A DNA stretch of 64,000 nucleotides from Pedococcus dokdonensis (GCF_900104525.1 NZ_LT629711.1:1922001-1986000); one strand, 5' to 3'. Positions 27,813-37,188 are shown, numbered from the stretch's first letter. The notes: generated by a model not told the origin, from the letters alone. Program-made: numbers and translations.

Positions 27813-28235
27813 TCAGAGCAGCCGCAGGACCTCGTCGAGCTCGGTGGCGTCATACCAGAGCAGGTCCTCCATGCCCTGGTTGCCGGCCTCCTCGTCGACG
27901 TGGAACGACACGACCTGCCGCAGCGCGACCGGCGCCGAGACGGTCACCGCCCCCAGCGCGTCGCGGGTCCCGTCGGCGCTCACGACCCCGGGGTCGACGT
28001 CCGCGGCGGCGACCACCCGCTTGACCACCGTCGTGCCCTGGAGCGCGGCCGCGGCGTCGACGGCTTCGGACAGCGCGGCATACTCCCACTCCTCCTCGAG
28101 GCCGGTGGGATCGGCGCGCTCGATGCGACCGGTGACACCGAACGCGGCGACCGGTGTCGGTCCGATCTCGCGGTCGGCAGCCAGCCGGCGCAGGGCGTCC
28201 GGCAGGAGGGGCACGTAGATCCTGGTCTGGGTCAT
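27813..28235 (-). CDS. DUF6912 family protein
   Basis: A 140-aa soluble protein beginning TQTRIYVPLLPDALRRLAAD and containing EEEWEYAALSEAVDAA and a Val-rich centre (TTVVKRVVAAADVD). This matches DUF6912, common in actinobacteria with no assigned activity. It is the last gene of a three-gene operon; its ATG overlaps the patatin stop as ATGA. The C-terminal LLWYDATELDEVLRLL is typical of the family. Confidence 0.78.
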   Translation of the reverse strand: MTQTRIYVPLLPDALRRLAADREIGPTPVAAFGVTGRIERADPTGLEEEWEYAALSEAVDAAAALQGTTVVKRVVAAADVDPGVVSADGTRDALGAVTVSAPVALRQVVSFHVDEEAGNQGMEDLLWYDATELDEVLRLL

Positions 28236-29263
28236 CCCACGTCCTCGCTGTGGAGTCCTTCGTCATCGGCGGGCAGGTTGGCGTCGCCAACCTCCTCGAA
28301 GTCGGACCCGTCGGGCAGCGGCGCCGGGTCGTGCAGCGCGACCGCCGACGTGCGCAGCGACGTGGCGATGACGGTCGGCCGACGGGTGACGTCCATGAGG
28401 TTGGAGCCGATCGCCTCGAGGTCCTCCTCGCCGGGCCCGAGCACCGTGACCTCGGCACCGTCGGCGTGCACCTTGGCGAGCTCGCGCAGCACGCGCAGGG
28501 TGACGCGGTTGCGCCACTGCCGCTCGACGCGGGTGCGCCAGTGTCGCGGAGCGTCGCGGACGAAGCTGACCTGCGGGGCGAGGACGTAGACCTCGTCGAG
28601 GCCGAGGCCGGCCATCAGGTCGAGGTTGGTCGACGACCAGGCGCCGCCGTCGATGTAGCGGTGGTCGCCGATCCGCACCGGCTGGTACCACCCGGGAATC
28701 GCGCACGACGCCATCACGGCCGCCGGGAGGTCGACCTCGGGGGCACCCTCGCGACCGAACGCCACCCGCTCGCCCGTGTCGTAGTCGAGCGCCACGACGG
28801 TGACCCCGGGCCGGGACGGCCAACCCTGCGGGACGACGTGGCCGACCATCGCACCGACCGCCTCGATGCTGCCGCGCCCCTCGGGGAGGATCGCGGACAG
28901 GACCGCCGTGGGAGGCAGGTGCCGAAGGTGGAGCGCGTTGCGGCGCAACAGCTCTCGCGACCCGAGACCCACCTTGGGAAGACCCGGTCGGTCGCCGCCG
29001 GTGTCCTTGTCGTAGTCCCACAGGTAGCCGGAGAGAGGACCTGCGTCGACCGTGCCCGCGAGCTGGTGGGTGAGCAGGTCGGCGACCGGCACACCGGCCC
29101 CGAGCAGGCCGGCGAGGACGGCTCCGGCCGAGGTGCCCACGAGCTCGTCGAAGTCGCGGACGTCGACCCCGAGCTCGGCCTCGAGCGCCGTCAGCGCCCC
29201 GACCATCCACGCGGCACCGAGCACCCCGCCCCCGCCGAGCACGAGGCCGCGACGCGGGGTCAT
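28232..29263 (-). CDS. patatin-like phospholipase
   Basis: A 343-aa lipid acyl hydrolase with the complete Ser-Asp dyad. The oxyanion loop is LVLGGGGVLGAAW (residues about 7-19), the nucleophile lies in GTSAG (near 43-47) and the dyad Asp in DGGAWSS (near 201). No signal peptide is present, so it probably acts in the cytoplasm. It is coupled by 4-nt overlaps to the wax ester/TAG synthase before it and DUF6912 after it, suggesting a role in turnover of stored neutral lipid. Confidence 0.9.
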   Translation of the reverse strand: MTPRRGLVLGGGGVLGAAWMVGALTALEAELGVDVRDFDELVGTSAGAVLAGLLGAGVPVADLLTHQLAGTVDAGPLSGYLWDYDKDTGGDRPGLPKVGLGSRELLRRNALHLRHLPPTAVLSAILPEGRGSIEAVGAMVGHVVPQGWPSRPGVTVVALDYDTGERVAFGREGAPEVDLPAAVMASCAIPGWYQPVRIGDHRYIDGGAWSSTNLDLMAGLGLDEVYVLAPQVSFVRDAPRHWRTRVERQWRNRVTLRVLRELAKVHADGAEVTVLGPGEEDLEAIGSNLMDVTRRPTVIATSLRTSAVALHDPAPLPDGSDFEEVGDANLPADDEGLHSEDVG

Positions 29264-30684
29264 CGCGCCTTCGACCGGTGGCTGTCCAGGAGCTCGCCGA
29301 GGGAGTCGACGATGCTCTGCCCGAGGACGTCGATGTCGGGCATCGAGTCACGGTCGGCGTTGAGCCCGTAGTAGACCCCGCCGTCGTAGGAGGTCAGCCC
29401 GATCGACAGCGCCTGCCCCTTGGCGAGCGGCATGACCGGGTAGGTCGACAGCATCCGCGCGTCGCCGGCATACAAGGTGTGCTGCGGGCCGGGCACGTTC
29501 GTGATGACCACGTTGAACAGCCGACGGGACACTGCGCTCCCTAGCCGGGCGCCGAGCGAGTGCAGCGTGGGCGGTGCGAAACCGGCTAGTCCCGCAAGGG
29601 ATTCCGCACCAACAGCCTGCCCACCCTCCATCTGCTGGCGCATCGCGAACGCGATCTGGTGCAGCCGCATGGAGGGCCCGGGCTCACCCACCGGCAGGTC
29701 GACGAAGCAGGCCGTCAGGCGGCTGCCCACGTGCCGGGCGTCCTCGTCGTAGACGCTGACCGGCACCATCGCCCGCACCGTGGTGCCCGAGTGGACGGAC
29801 TCGCCACGGGTGAGCAGCCAGGTGCGGAAGGCGCCGGAGATGGTGGCCAGCACGACGTCGTTGATCGACACGTCGTCGGCGTAGTTGCCCCGTGCCAGCC
29901 TGCTGCGGACCTTGCGGTAGTCATCGAGGTCGGTGCCGATCATGACGTAGCGGCGGGCCTCGCCCACCGGTGCGTTGAGCGGCGAGTGCGGTGCGGGGCG
30001 GGCGGCCGTGCGGGCCAGCGTCGAGACGACGTCGCCGGCGGCCGCGAGGGCGCGGGAACCGACCGCCTTGACGTCGACCATCCCGCCGCGGATGTTCTCG
30101 ACCACCTCGCTGGGTCGGCGCACCGCGTCGACCAGCGCGCCGGTCAGGAGCTCGACGTCGCTGGGTTCGCGCGACGGCCGCCAGGTGTCGGTGACCAGGC
30201 CCTCGGCCGCTGGGTCGCCGTCCACGATCACGTGCGCGATGTCGACCGCGTTGATGCCGTCGACGAGCGCCTGGTGGGACTTCGTGACGATCGCGAAGCG
30301 GCCCTCGGCCAGCCCCTCGACGAGATAGACCTCCCACAGGGGACGGTGCCGGTCGAGGGCCCGCGGCTGGATCCGCGCCACGAACTCCTGCAGCTGCTCG
30401 TCGGTGCCCGGGCGCGGCAGGGCCGAGCGGCGCACGTGGTAGGCGACGTCGAAGTTCTCGTCGTCGACCCACACCGGGTTGGCCAGCCGGCCGGGCACCT
30501 GCCGGATCCGCTGCCGGTAGCGGGGGACGAACGCGATCCGCGTCGAGATCAGCTGGACGAGCCGGTCGTAGTCGAATCCGTCGCTCGGCGGGTCGAACAC
30601 CATGACCGAACCGACATGCATCGGCGTCGTCGCCTCTTCGAGGTAGAGGAACGACGCGTCGAGGGAGTTGAGGCGGTCGGGCAC
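29260..30684 (-). CDS. wax ester synthase/diacylglycerol acyltransferase (WS/DGAT)
   Basis: A 474-aa acyltransferase. LNSLDASFLYLEEATTPMHV at the start and the C-terminal half (GPQHTLYAGDARMLSTYPVM) are typical of the actinobacterial family that makes triacylglycerol or wax esters from acyl-CoA. The catalytic motif HHxxxDG reads HQALVDG here: the second, catalytic His is Gln. That variant occurs in some family members and may mean weak or altered activity. It heads an operon with a patatin lipase. The start is GTG 30684, in a 40-nt divergent promoter region. Confidence 0.9.
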   Translation of the reverse strand: MPDRLNSLDASFLYLEEATTPMHVGSVMVFDPPSDGFDYDRLVQLISTRIAFVPRYRQRIRQVPGRLANPVWVDDENFDVAYHVRRSALPRPGTDEQLQEFVARIQPRALDRHRPLWEVYLVEGLAEGRFAIVTKSHQALVDGINAVDIAHVIVDGDPAAEGLVTDTWRPSREPSDVELLTGALVDAVRRPSEVVENIRGGMVDVKAVGSRALAAAGDVVSTLARTAARPAPHSPLNAPVGEARRYVMIGTDLDDYRKVRSRLARGNYADDVSINDVVLATISGAFRTWLLTRGESVHSGTTVRAMVPVSVYDEDARHVGSRLTACFVDLPVGEPGPSMRLHQIAFAMRQQMEGGQAVGAESLAGLAGFAPPTLHSLGARLGSAVSRRLFNVVITNVPGPQHTLYAGDARMLSTYPVMPLAKGQALSIGLTSYDGGVYYGLNADRDSMPDIDVLGQSIVDSLGELLDSHRSKAR

Positions 30685-30711
30685 CGCCTCATCGTGTCAG
30701 ATGGCGCTGTC

Positions 30712-30717
30712 TAGACT
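30712..30717 (+). promoter_or_regulatory. -10 box TAGACT, leaderless promoter
   Basis: TAGACT is 7 nt before the GTG at 30725. The gap to the divergent WS/DGAT start is only 40 nt, so the two promoters must overlap. Confidence 0.45.
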
Positions 30718-30724
30718 CGGTTTC

Positions 30725-31167
<443 letters not shown>

Positions 31168-31171
<4 letters not shown>

Positions 31172-32493
31172 CCCTCGCCGCCCTGGCGGCCCTGCCTGCG
31201 CACGGTGTCGGCTCACGCGAGGACCTGCCGCTGCCGTTCACCTACCTGCTGGTCGGGGCCGGGCTCGCGCTGGTCGTGTCGTTCGTGGCGCTCGGCGCAC
31301 TGTGGAAACAACCCCGGCTCGACGCCCGGGACGGTCGACTGCTGCCGATGCCGGTCGCCCTGGCCCTCGACAGCGCCGCGGTCCGTGGCCTGTTCGTCAT
31401 CCTCTCGCTCGTCATCACGGCCTGGACCCTGCTCGCCCTCCTGCTCGGCAAGGACAACGCCAACAACCCCGTGCCGTCGGTCGTCTACGTCTGGCTCTGG
31501 GTCGGCCTCGCCTTCGTCTCGATGGTGTTCGGCGGCATCTGGCGACTGGTCAACCCGGTCCGCTGGATCCGCACCGGCATCCTGCGGGCGGCCCGCATCG
31601 AGGACGACTTCACCCTCGCCGACTACCGGCTGGGCTACTGGCCCGCCGCGACCGGGCTGCTCGCCTTCGCCTGGCTCGAGCTGATCGCGCCGGACAACGC
31701 CGACCAGCCGGTGCTGCGGGTGGCGGTCCTCGGCTACCTCATCGTCAGCCTCGTCCTCGCGCTGACCTTCGGCCGGCCCTACCTGCGCCGCGGCGACCCC
31801 TTCACCGCCTGGTCCTCGCTCTACGGCGCGCTCAGCCCGCTGGGCCGCCGCGCCGACGGGCGCTGGGTGCTGCGCACCCCCTTGCACGGACCACTCCAGC
31901 TCACCGCGGCGCCAGGGCTGCTCGCCGTCACCTCCGTGATGCTCGGGACCACCGCCTACGACGGGTTCTCCGGGGAGACCCGCTGGTACACCTTCGTCCA
32001 GTCGTCCAGCCTGCCCCCTCGCCTGTGGGAGACCACTGCGCTGGTCGGCTTCAGCCTCGTCGTCGCCGCGTCCCTGTATGCCGCCGCCGTGCTCTCGGCG
32101 CGCCTCGCCGGGGTCAGCGTGCGTGGCATCGCGACCGCGTTCGCCCCGTCGCTGATCCCGATCGCCGCGGGCTACCTCGTCGCCCACTACTGGTCGCTGT
32201 GGGTGTGGGAAGGCACCAACGGACTGGCCAAGATGAGCGACCCCCTCGGGACCGGCGCGAACTGGCTCGGCACGGCCGGCCTCAGCCCGTCCGCGGCGCT
32301 GATCGCCCCCGGCCTGGTCGCGAGCATCCAGGTGGTGGCCATCATCACCGGTCACGTGCTGGGAGTGGTCGCCGCCCACGAGCGGGCCATCACGCTCTTT
32401 CCCCGTCGGGCGGCCGTGCTCGGCCAGGTGCCGTTGCTGGTGCTCATGGTGGGCTACACGGTGGGCGGGCTGACCCTGCTGTTCAGCTCCTGA
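31168..32493 (+). CDS. polytopic membrane protein, partner of the cupredoxin-like lipoprotein
   Basis: A 441-aa protein with about ten to twelve hydrophobic helices spread over its length (for example PLPFTYLLVGAGLALVVSFV, SVVYVWLWVGLAFVSMVFGG, ALIAPGLVASIQVVAIITGH). GTGA overlap with the lipoprotein gene means coupled translation. Homologues in actinobacteria are often labelled fenitrothion hydrolase, a name I do not think the sequence supports, because no hydrolase motif is visible. Several His in the membrane region (YLVAHYW, ITGHVLG, AAHERA) could bind metal. Transport or metal handling is a guess. Confidence 0.75.
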
Positions 32494-33817
32494 CGACACC
32501 GCGCCGGCTGCGGTGCCGTCGACGTCGCTCGGGCAGGGGCGCGGCGTAGGCGTCGGCGAGCGCCGCGATCGCGCGCCGGAGCGCGGACTGCGGCGCGACC
32601 TCGGCCAGCGTCGTGCCGGCGAACACCGCCGCGTCGAGGGTCGCCCGGTCATCGGGCAGGAAGTCGAGGTCGCCGAGGCCGGCGAACCGTCCGAGCGCCT
32701 CGGTGATCCGCTGCTCGGGCCGTGGCCCGACGGCGCCCGGCCGGACCCGGTTGACGACCACCCGTGGGGGACGGCCGGACCGGGCGGGAAGGCCGGGCAG
32801 GTCGGGAAGGTCGGCCAGGTCGGGAAGGTCGGCCAGGTCGGCCAGGTCGGTCAGGTCCTGGACCGCGCGCACCAACCGCTGCAGCCCGACCGGGTCGGCC
32901 GTGCCGACCACCACGAGCTCGTCGGCCACCGCGAGCGCGGTGAGGGTCGCGGCGTTGCGACGCGGTGCGAGCGTGTCGTAGGACAGCTCCTCGTCGTCCT
33001 CGATGGCGAAGCCACAGTCCACCACGACGAACCTGGCCAGATGGCGTGCGGTGGCCAGGACGTGGGCCACCGACGGTGCCCGCAGCTCGGTCCAGCGCTG
33101 CGCCCGCGGCAGACCGGTCAGCACCCGCATCCCCGGCGTCACCTCGGGCGCCACCCGCGCGAGCGCGGCCAGGTCGAGGCCGCCCTGGTCGGCGGCGCGA
33201 GCTGCCGCGGCGACCCCGGGCGCCTCGTCGAGCAGGCCGAGCAGCTGGGCGACCGACGCGCCGTAGGTGTCGAGGTCGACCAGCAGGGTCGGCGCCCGCA
33301 GGGCCAGCTCGGCGGCCAGGTTGAGCGCCACCGTCGTGCGCCCCGGCGCCCCGGTGGGCCCCCAGACAGCGATCACGGTGGCCGGCTGGGGCCCTTCCGC
33401 GGTCTTGGAACCGGCCGGGTCGCCGTCAGGCGCAGCCTCGCCACGGCCCCCGTGCGGGCGGGTCCGGGAGGCGAGCGCGTCGAGCGCGTCGTCGATCTCG
33501 TGACTGGCCAGGTCGGCCCGCAGCACAACCTCGACGCCGAGCTGTCGGAGCCGGCGCTCACCCGGCTCGTCGTCAGGGCCGACGACCCCTGCCGCCTCGA
33601 CGCCGTGGCTGGCCAGCTCGTGCAGGGCCGGCCGGTCGAGGGCCCGCAGGTCAGCGGAGACCAGCGCGATCTGGCCGTGGCCGGCGGCGGCCGCGGCGAG
33701 CAGGTCGGCCAGGTCGGCGCACCGCCGCGTCACCGTGTAGCCGGCGGTGGCCTCCACGGCGGCGACCAGCTCGGACTCCCACGCGGCGTCGAGGGCGGCG
33801 ATGACGGGGCGGGTCAC
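32483..33817 (-). CDS. CpaE-like P-loop ATPase (Ssd/TadZ type)
   Basis: About 444 aa from GTG 33817. An N-terminal receiver-like domain (about 1-110) precedes a MinD/ParA ATPase domain with a deviant Walker A (WGPTGAPGRTTVALNLAAEL) and LLVDLDTYGASVAQLLGLL. This is the 'helicase/secretion neighbourhood CpaE-like' type that normally precedes tadA, as Rv3660c does. Here it is 27 kb from tadA1 and paired with an SAF-domain gene. An acidic repeat (LTDLADLADLPDLADLPDLP, near residues 330-350) is encoded by 9-12 bp DNA repeats. Its start lies inside the 17-bp tandem repeat. Confidence 0.83.
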   Translation of the reverse strand: MTRPVIAALDAAWESELVAAVEATAGYTVTRRCADLADLLAAAAAGHGQIALVSADLRALDRPALHELASHGVEAAGVVGPDDEPGERRLRQLGVEVVLRADLASHEIDDALDALASRTRPHGGRGEAAPDGDPAGSKTAEGPQPATVIAVWGPTGAPGRTTVALNLAAELALRAPTLLVDLDTYGASVAQLLGLLDEAPGVAAAARAADQGGLDLAALARVAPEVTPGMRVLTGLPRAQRWTELRAPSVAHVLATARHLARFVVVDCGFAIEDDEELSYDTLAPRRNAATLTALAVADELVVVGTADPVGLQRLVRAVQDLTDLADLADLPDLADLPDLPGLPARSGRPPRVVVNRVRPGAVGPRPEQRITEALGRFAGLGDLDFLPDDRATLDAAVFAGTTLAEVAPQSALRRAIAALADAYAAPLPERRRRHRSRRGVVRS

Positions 33818-33898
33818 TGCTCGACCCACGTCACGGCTCGACCCGCATCACTGCTCGGCCCGCATCACTGCTCGGCCCACATCACTGCTCGACTCGTA
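33814..33898. repeat. 17-bp tandem repeat, five units, spanning a stop-start junction
   Basis: Five consecutive units close to TCACTGCTCGGCCCGCA occupy 33814-33830, 33831-33847, 33848-33864, 33865-33881 and 33882-33898. On the coding minus strand each unit ends in a stop (GAGCAGTGA). The first unit met is the real 3' end of the SAF gene (VRVEQ stop). Later units create mini-frames such as MWAEQ and MRAEQ joined by TGATG. The last unit carries the GTG of the CpaE-like gene. Confidence 0.9.
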
Positions 33899-34586
33899 CG
33901 GCCGAGCCCGCCACTGGCACCACGGTGATCCGCGCGCCGAGGTCGACGGCCGCGATGACCTCCTTGATCCGGGCAGTCGGTGCCATCACCTGCACGGCGC
34001 GGTCCCCGGCCGCACCCCCACCGAGCCCGCCACCGGCCCGGGGCAGGCTCGACACCGGGACGGCCTCGAGGGTCAGCTCGGGTCCGAGGAACCCACCGCC
34101 AGCACCCGCTCCGGCGGCCCTGCCGCTCTCGCCCCCCTCGTCACCCGGGTCGACCCGGTTGACGTAGACGTCGACGGTCGACCCGACGCGCAGCGCGGCG
34201 GCGGCGCCGGCATCGACGCTCAGGACCAGCGGCTGGACCCCGACCTGGTCACGACCGCCCACCGCCCCCACCGGGACCAGCTCGCCGGCAGCCACCGGGC
34301 GCACCACGAAGCGGTCGGGCGCCAGGCCCCCGCCGGCGGAGAGGTAGTGGGGCTGCTGCGACCCGAGCTGCACGTCGACCCGGCTCAGGTCGTCGGCGGT
34401 GAGCCGCTGGCCGGGCACCAACGGTGCGCGGGCGGCATACACGGGGGTGCGGTCGTCGGCACGGGCCACGACCCCCGCACCCAGGGCGACCGAGGCCAGC
34501 ACGATCAGCACGCCGACGAGCAGGCGGGTGTCGCGCCAGCTCGGCCGCGCCAACCGGGCTGCTGTGGGCGTGGGTAGGTCAGTCAT
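33882..34586 (-). CDS. SAF-domain protein, RcpC/CpaB-like
   Basis: A 234-aa protein. One N-terminal membrane helix (TRLLVGVLIVLASVALGAGV) is followed by an SAF domain (AARAPLVPGQRLTADDLSRV, RFVVRPVAAGELVPVGAVGG) and a periplasmic-side tail with a Gly-rich loop. SAF/RcpC proteins form part of Flp pilus assembly complexes. The gene precedes the CpaE-like ATPase, so this pair may be the missing part of the first Tad cassette. Confidence 0.8.
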   Translation of the reverse strand: MTDLPTPTAARLARPSWRDTRLLVGVLIVLASVALGAGVVARADDRTPVYAARAPLVPGQRLTADDLSRVDVQLGSQQPHYLSAGGGLAPDRFVVRPVAAGELVPVGAVGGRDQVGVQPLVLSVDAGAAAALRVGSTVDVYVNRVDPGDEGGESGRAAGAGAGGGFLGPELTLEAVPVSSLPRAGGGLGGGAAGDRAVQVMAPTARIKEVIAAVDLGARITVVPVAGSAVRVEQ

Positions 34587-34691
34587 CGCGAGGTCCCTTC
34601 GGTCCGGATCGGTCGGTCCACGTCAGCCGTCGGAGCCGCCATCATGACGCAGGCTCGGGGGGTCATCCGGCGCAGTCCACAGGTTTCCGGG

Positions 34692-34700
34692 TCATCCACA
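34692..34700 (+). promoter_or_regulatory. DnaA-box-like site TCATCCACA
   Basis: TCATCCACA lies in the 258-nt divergent region between the SAF gene and the HTH gene, with a second TCCACA about 20 nt away. The region is notably AT-richer near 34730-34800, where both promoters probably lie. No other gene is supported in 34587-34844. Confidence 0.35.
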
Positions 34701-34844
34701 AGGTCGGGGTGCCAACTCCCCCAAACGGCTGTCGATGCCAGAATTTGGCCAACGAACAGACGCAGCCACAAGAACATGGTAAAAATTCGGTCAAGGAAAG
34801 GTCTGGCTCCAGTCAAGGTGCCAGCGAGGAAAGAGGGGAACAAC

Positions 34845-35069
34845 GTGGCAAAGCGCTTCATTCAACTCTCCGAGGTCTCGGAAGTTCTCGACATCTCGTC
34901 GGCCCAGGCCTACGCACTGGTCCGTTCGGGCGAGCTGCCCGCGATCAAGGTCGGCGGGCGTGGCCAGTGGCGCGTCGAGGTCGCCGAGCTCGAGGGCTAC
35001 ATCCAGCGGATGTACAGCGAGACCAAGACCTTCGTCGCCGCGCACCCGTTCGGTCAGGGCCAGGACTGA
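34845..35069 (+). CDS. excisionase-type helix-turn-helix DNA-binding protein
   Basis: A 74-aa protein. IQLSEVSEVLDISSAQAYAL is the MerR/excisionase-type winged helix-turn-helix, followed by the wing GELPAIKVGGRGQWRVEVAE. GTG at 34845 has AGAGGGG just upstream; an in-frame ATG at 34776 would add 23 basic residues and is less likely. Despite the excisionase label there is no integrase or attachment site near, so it is probably a transcription factor. It diverges from the SAF gene and may regulate it. Confidence 0.82.
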   Translation: MAKRFIQLSEVSEVLDISSAQAYALVRSGELPAIKVGGRGQWRVEVAELEGYIQRMYSETKTFVAAHPFGQGQD

Positions 35070-35632
35070 GCCCCCTGCGCCCCGGCCCCCCGGCCCGGGC
35101 GCAGGAGCACCACCGCGGCGAACGGCACCAGGCGACGCCCGGTGACGTTCCCCGCCCGGCGGGGCAGGTCGGCCGGGTGCTCGCTGAGCTCGAGCGCGTC
35201 CCGCCCGACGGCGTCGATCGTGCCGCTCAGCACCGTCCCGTCGAGCACCGTCACCAGCACGGCCGAGCGGTCGCGACTGACTCCGCGCAGTGCGTGACCG
35301 AGGTCGAACCGGCGGCTGGCTCCCGCACCGTCCACCCCTGACGGCAGCCCCGTGACACCGGTGATCGCCGCAAGAGGCACGAGCGCCGGGCCCCCGGCCT
35401 CGTCGGCCACCAGCACCCAGCCGTCGCCGACCTCGAGCACGCGGCCCGCGATCGCCCCGGCCGCCACGAGCACCAGGCCGAGCCGACAACCCACTGCCGC
35501 CACGAGCCGGTCGGACAGCCGGACCAGCGCGCGTTCGCGGCGCGTCCGGTCGGCCACCTCACCGTCGAGCTCGCGCCGCGCCTGCGCCTCCCACTGGGCG
35601 GCCAGGTCCGCGAACAGGTCATCCCAGCGCAT
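35054..35632 (-). CDS. hypothetical protein with beta-barrel-like C-terminal half
   Basis: A 192-aa soluble protein. MRWDDLFADLAAQWEAQARR begins a helical part (to about residue 60), then Val/Gly-rich strands (GAIAGRVLEVGDGWVLVADE, AVLVTVLDGTVLSGTIDAVG) that could form small Sm-like barrels. I do not recognise a characterised family. ATG 35632 is chosen for its GGGGGA site; the longer frame is a shadow over CGTCGTCCCC repeats. Its 3' end overlaps the HTH gene tail to tail by 16 nt. Confidence 0.7.
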   Translation of the reverse strand: MRWDDLFADLAAQWEAQARRELDGEVADRTRRERALVRLSDRLVAAVGCRLGLVLVAAGAIAGRVLEVGDGWVLVADEAGGPALVPLAAITGVTGLPSGVDGAGASRRFDLGHALRGVSRDRSAVLVTVLDGTVLSGTIDAVGRDALELSEHPADLPRRAGNVTGRRLVPFAAVVLLRPGRGAGAQGAQSWP

Positions 35633-35633
35633 C

Positions 35634-35695
35634 GTCGTCCCCCGTCGTCCCCACGTCGTCCCCTCGTCCCCTCGCTGTCCACTCGTCGTCCCGGC
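35634..35695. repeat. imperfect CGTCGTCCCC direct repeats
   Basis: About six imperfect copies of a 9-11 nt unit related to CGTCGTCCCC lie upstream of the gene at 35632. They fill much of the 186-nt gap before the LysM gene. No gene is supported in the gap. Confidence 0.55.
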
Positions 35696-35818
35696 CCGCC
35701 CTCCTCCGCCCTCGCACCTTGCCACATCCATCCGACGTTGTTACGTTCAACCCGCCGTAAACACAGGCAAACAAACGTCAACGGCACCATGACGGTGTGC
35801 CGGGCAGGGGGGACGAGC

Positions 35819-36627
35819 ATGGGTGCATCGCGAGCGGGACAGCTGGGCCGGTCGGCGCCGGGGACCAGGCCGGCGGCCGCCGCCGATCGGGCGGTGCGAC
35901 TGGTGCGGCCGCTGACCGCGCTGGGCGGGCTCGGGGTGCTCGAGCTCCTCGCGGTGCGCACGAGCTGGCGGTCCTGGCAGGTCCTGGCCGGCCCTGCACC
36001 CGCCTCGCTGCCGGAGGCGGTCGTGGCCCTCGTGCTGGCGGTGTGCGCCGTGCTGGGCGGGTGGCTGCTGCTCAGCACCGCGGTCGCGGTCGCAGCGCAC
36101 CTGCCGGGCGGGATCGGCGCCACCTCGCGCCGGTGGGCCGCAGCCTGGGCCCCGGTGGTCACCCGACGGGTCGCCGCCGTCCTCGTCGGCGCGGCCCTGG
36201 GCAGCGGGGCGGTGCCCCCGCAGGCGCCATCGGCGACAGCCTGCCGCCGGCGTCGGGTCCGGGCTTTGCCCTGACCCGGCCGATCTCGCCGGACCCGGCG
36301 TCGCGGCCCCTCGATGCTGCCGGGCCCGGCTGGACCCCATCGCGGCCGACCCACCAGGCCCCGGACGCCACCCGGCTGGTCGCCGGGGCCGGCGCGCGTC
36401 CGGCCGGCGAGGTCGTCGTCCACCGGGGCGACTCCCTGTGGAGCATCGTCCGCCGCACCCTCGGCCCGGGGGCCTCGGACGCCGAGGTCGCCGCCGTCTG
36501 GCCGCGCTGGCACGCCGCGAACCGCGACGTCGTCGGCCCCGACCCCGACCGCCTCCTGCCCGGCCAGGTGCTCCGCCCTCCCGAGCCGGCCGAACAACCC
36601 GCGCAACCTGATGGAGTGAGCCGGTGA
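35819..36627 (+). pseudogene. LysM-domain membrane protein, interrupted by one frameshift
   Basis: The first frame (ATG 35819, preceded by AGGGGGGA) encodes two or three membrane helices (LVRPLTALGGLGVLELLAV, VVALVLAVCAVLGGWLLLST). It would stop at 36274 in Arg-rich nonsense. From about 36222 the other frame reads AIGDSLPPASGPGFALTRP and then a LysM domain (EVVVHRGDSLWSIVRRTLGP, ending LLPGQVL). Adding one C to the CCCCC run at 36215-36219 joins them as VPPAGAIGDS, giving about 269 aa. The complete protein would be a membrane-anchored peptidoglycan-binding protein. The stop overlaps the next gene by 4 nt. Confidence 0.8.
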
Positions 36628-37178
36628 ACCCGGCGGCCGACGACGCCGGGACGCCTGGCAGCGGTCCCGGACGCCTCACCCCGTTGCGGATCGTCCCGGT
36701 CCCCCGCAGCAGGCCAGCGGTCCTCACCGACACCGAGTCGTGGGTGCCCGACGACAGCCGGGCTCCGCACTACGTGCAGGATGCGCTGGCGGTCGACTTC
36801 GACACGCTGACCGACGAGCAGCTCTTCGGCGAGCGACCGACCCGACGTGACGACCTGCCCGACCCGCGACCGTGGGCGGGGCACATCGCGCAGGCCCTCG
36901 TCGAGGTGATGGCCGGCGCGCGTCCCGCCCCGCAGGTGCTGCGGTGGACCACGCCGGAGGTGTATGCCGTCGTGGCCCGCCGCGCGTCCGTGTCGGCCCG
37001 GCGTGGGGCCGGGGACAGCCGCCGCACCGTCGTGCGCGGCCTGCGCGTGTGCGAACCCGCCGACGGGGTGGCCGAGGCCAGCGCCGTCGTCGTCGACGGC
37101 GGCCGGGTGCGGGCGCTGGCGTTCCGGTTGGTCGGGCTCGACGGCCGCTGGCGCGTCGAGGCCCTGCAGATCGGCTGA
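36624..37178 (+). CDS. Rv3235-family protein
   Basis: A 184-aa protein. GTG 36624 overlaps the LysM stop. The C-terminal half (HIAQALVEVMAGARPAPQVL, WTTPEVYAVVARR, GRWRVEALQIG) is the Rv3235 domain found just before secA in many actinobacteria. The N-terminal 60 residues are disordered. The function is unknown; the conserved neighbourhood suggests a link with Sec export or the cell envelope. Confidence 0.83.
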   Translation: MNPAADDAGTPGSGPGRLTPLRIVPVPRSRPAVLTDTESWVPDDSRAPHYVQDALAVDFDTLTDEQLFGERPTRRDDLPDPRPWAGHIAQALVEVMAGARPAPQVLRWTTPEVYAVVARRASVSARRGAGDSRRTVVRGLRVCEPADGVAEASAVVVDGGRVRALAFRLVGLDGRWRVEALQIG

Positions 37179-37188
37179 CCCCGCAACG

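Noticed and set aside
34845..35069. Prophage or integrative element signalled by an excisionase-like gene
   Set aside because: No integrase, attachment repeat, phage gene or change in base composition accompanies it; it is a stand-alone HTH protein.
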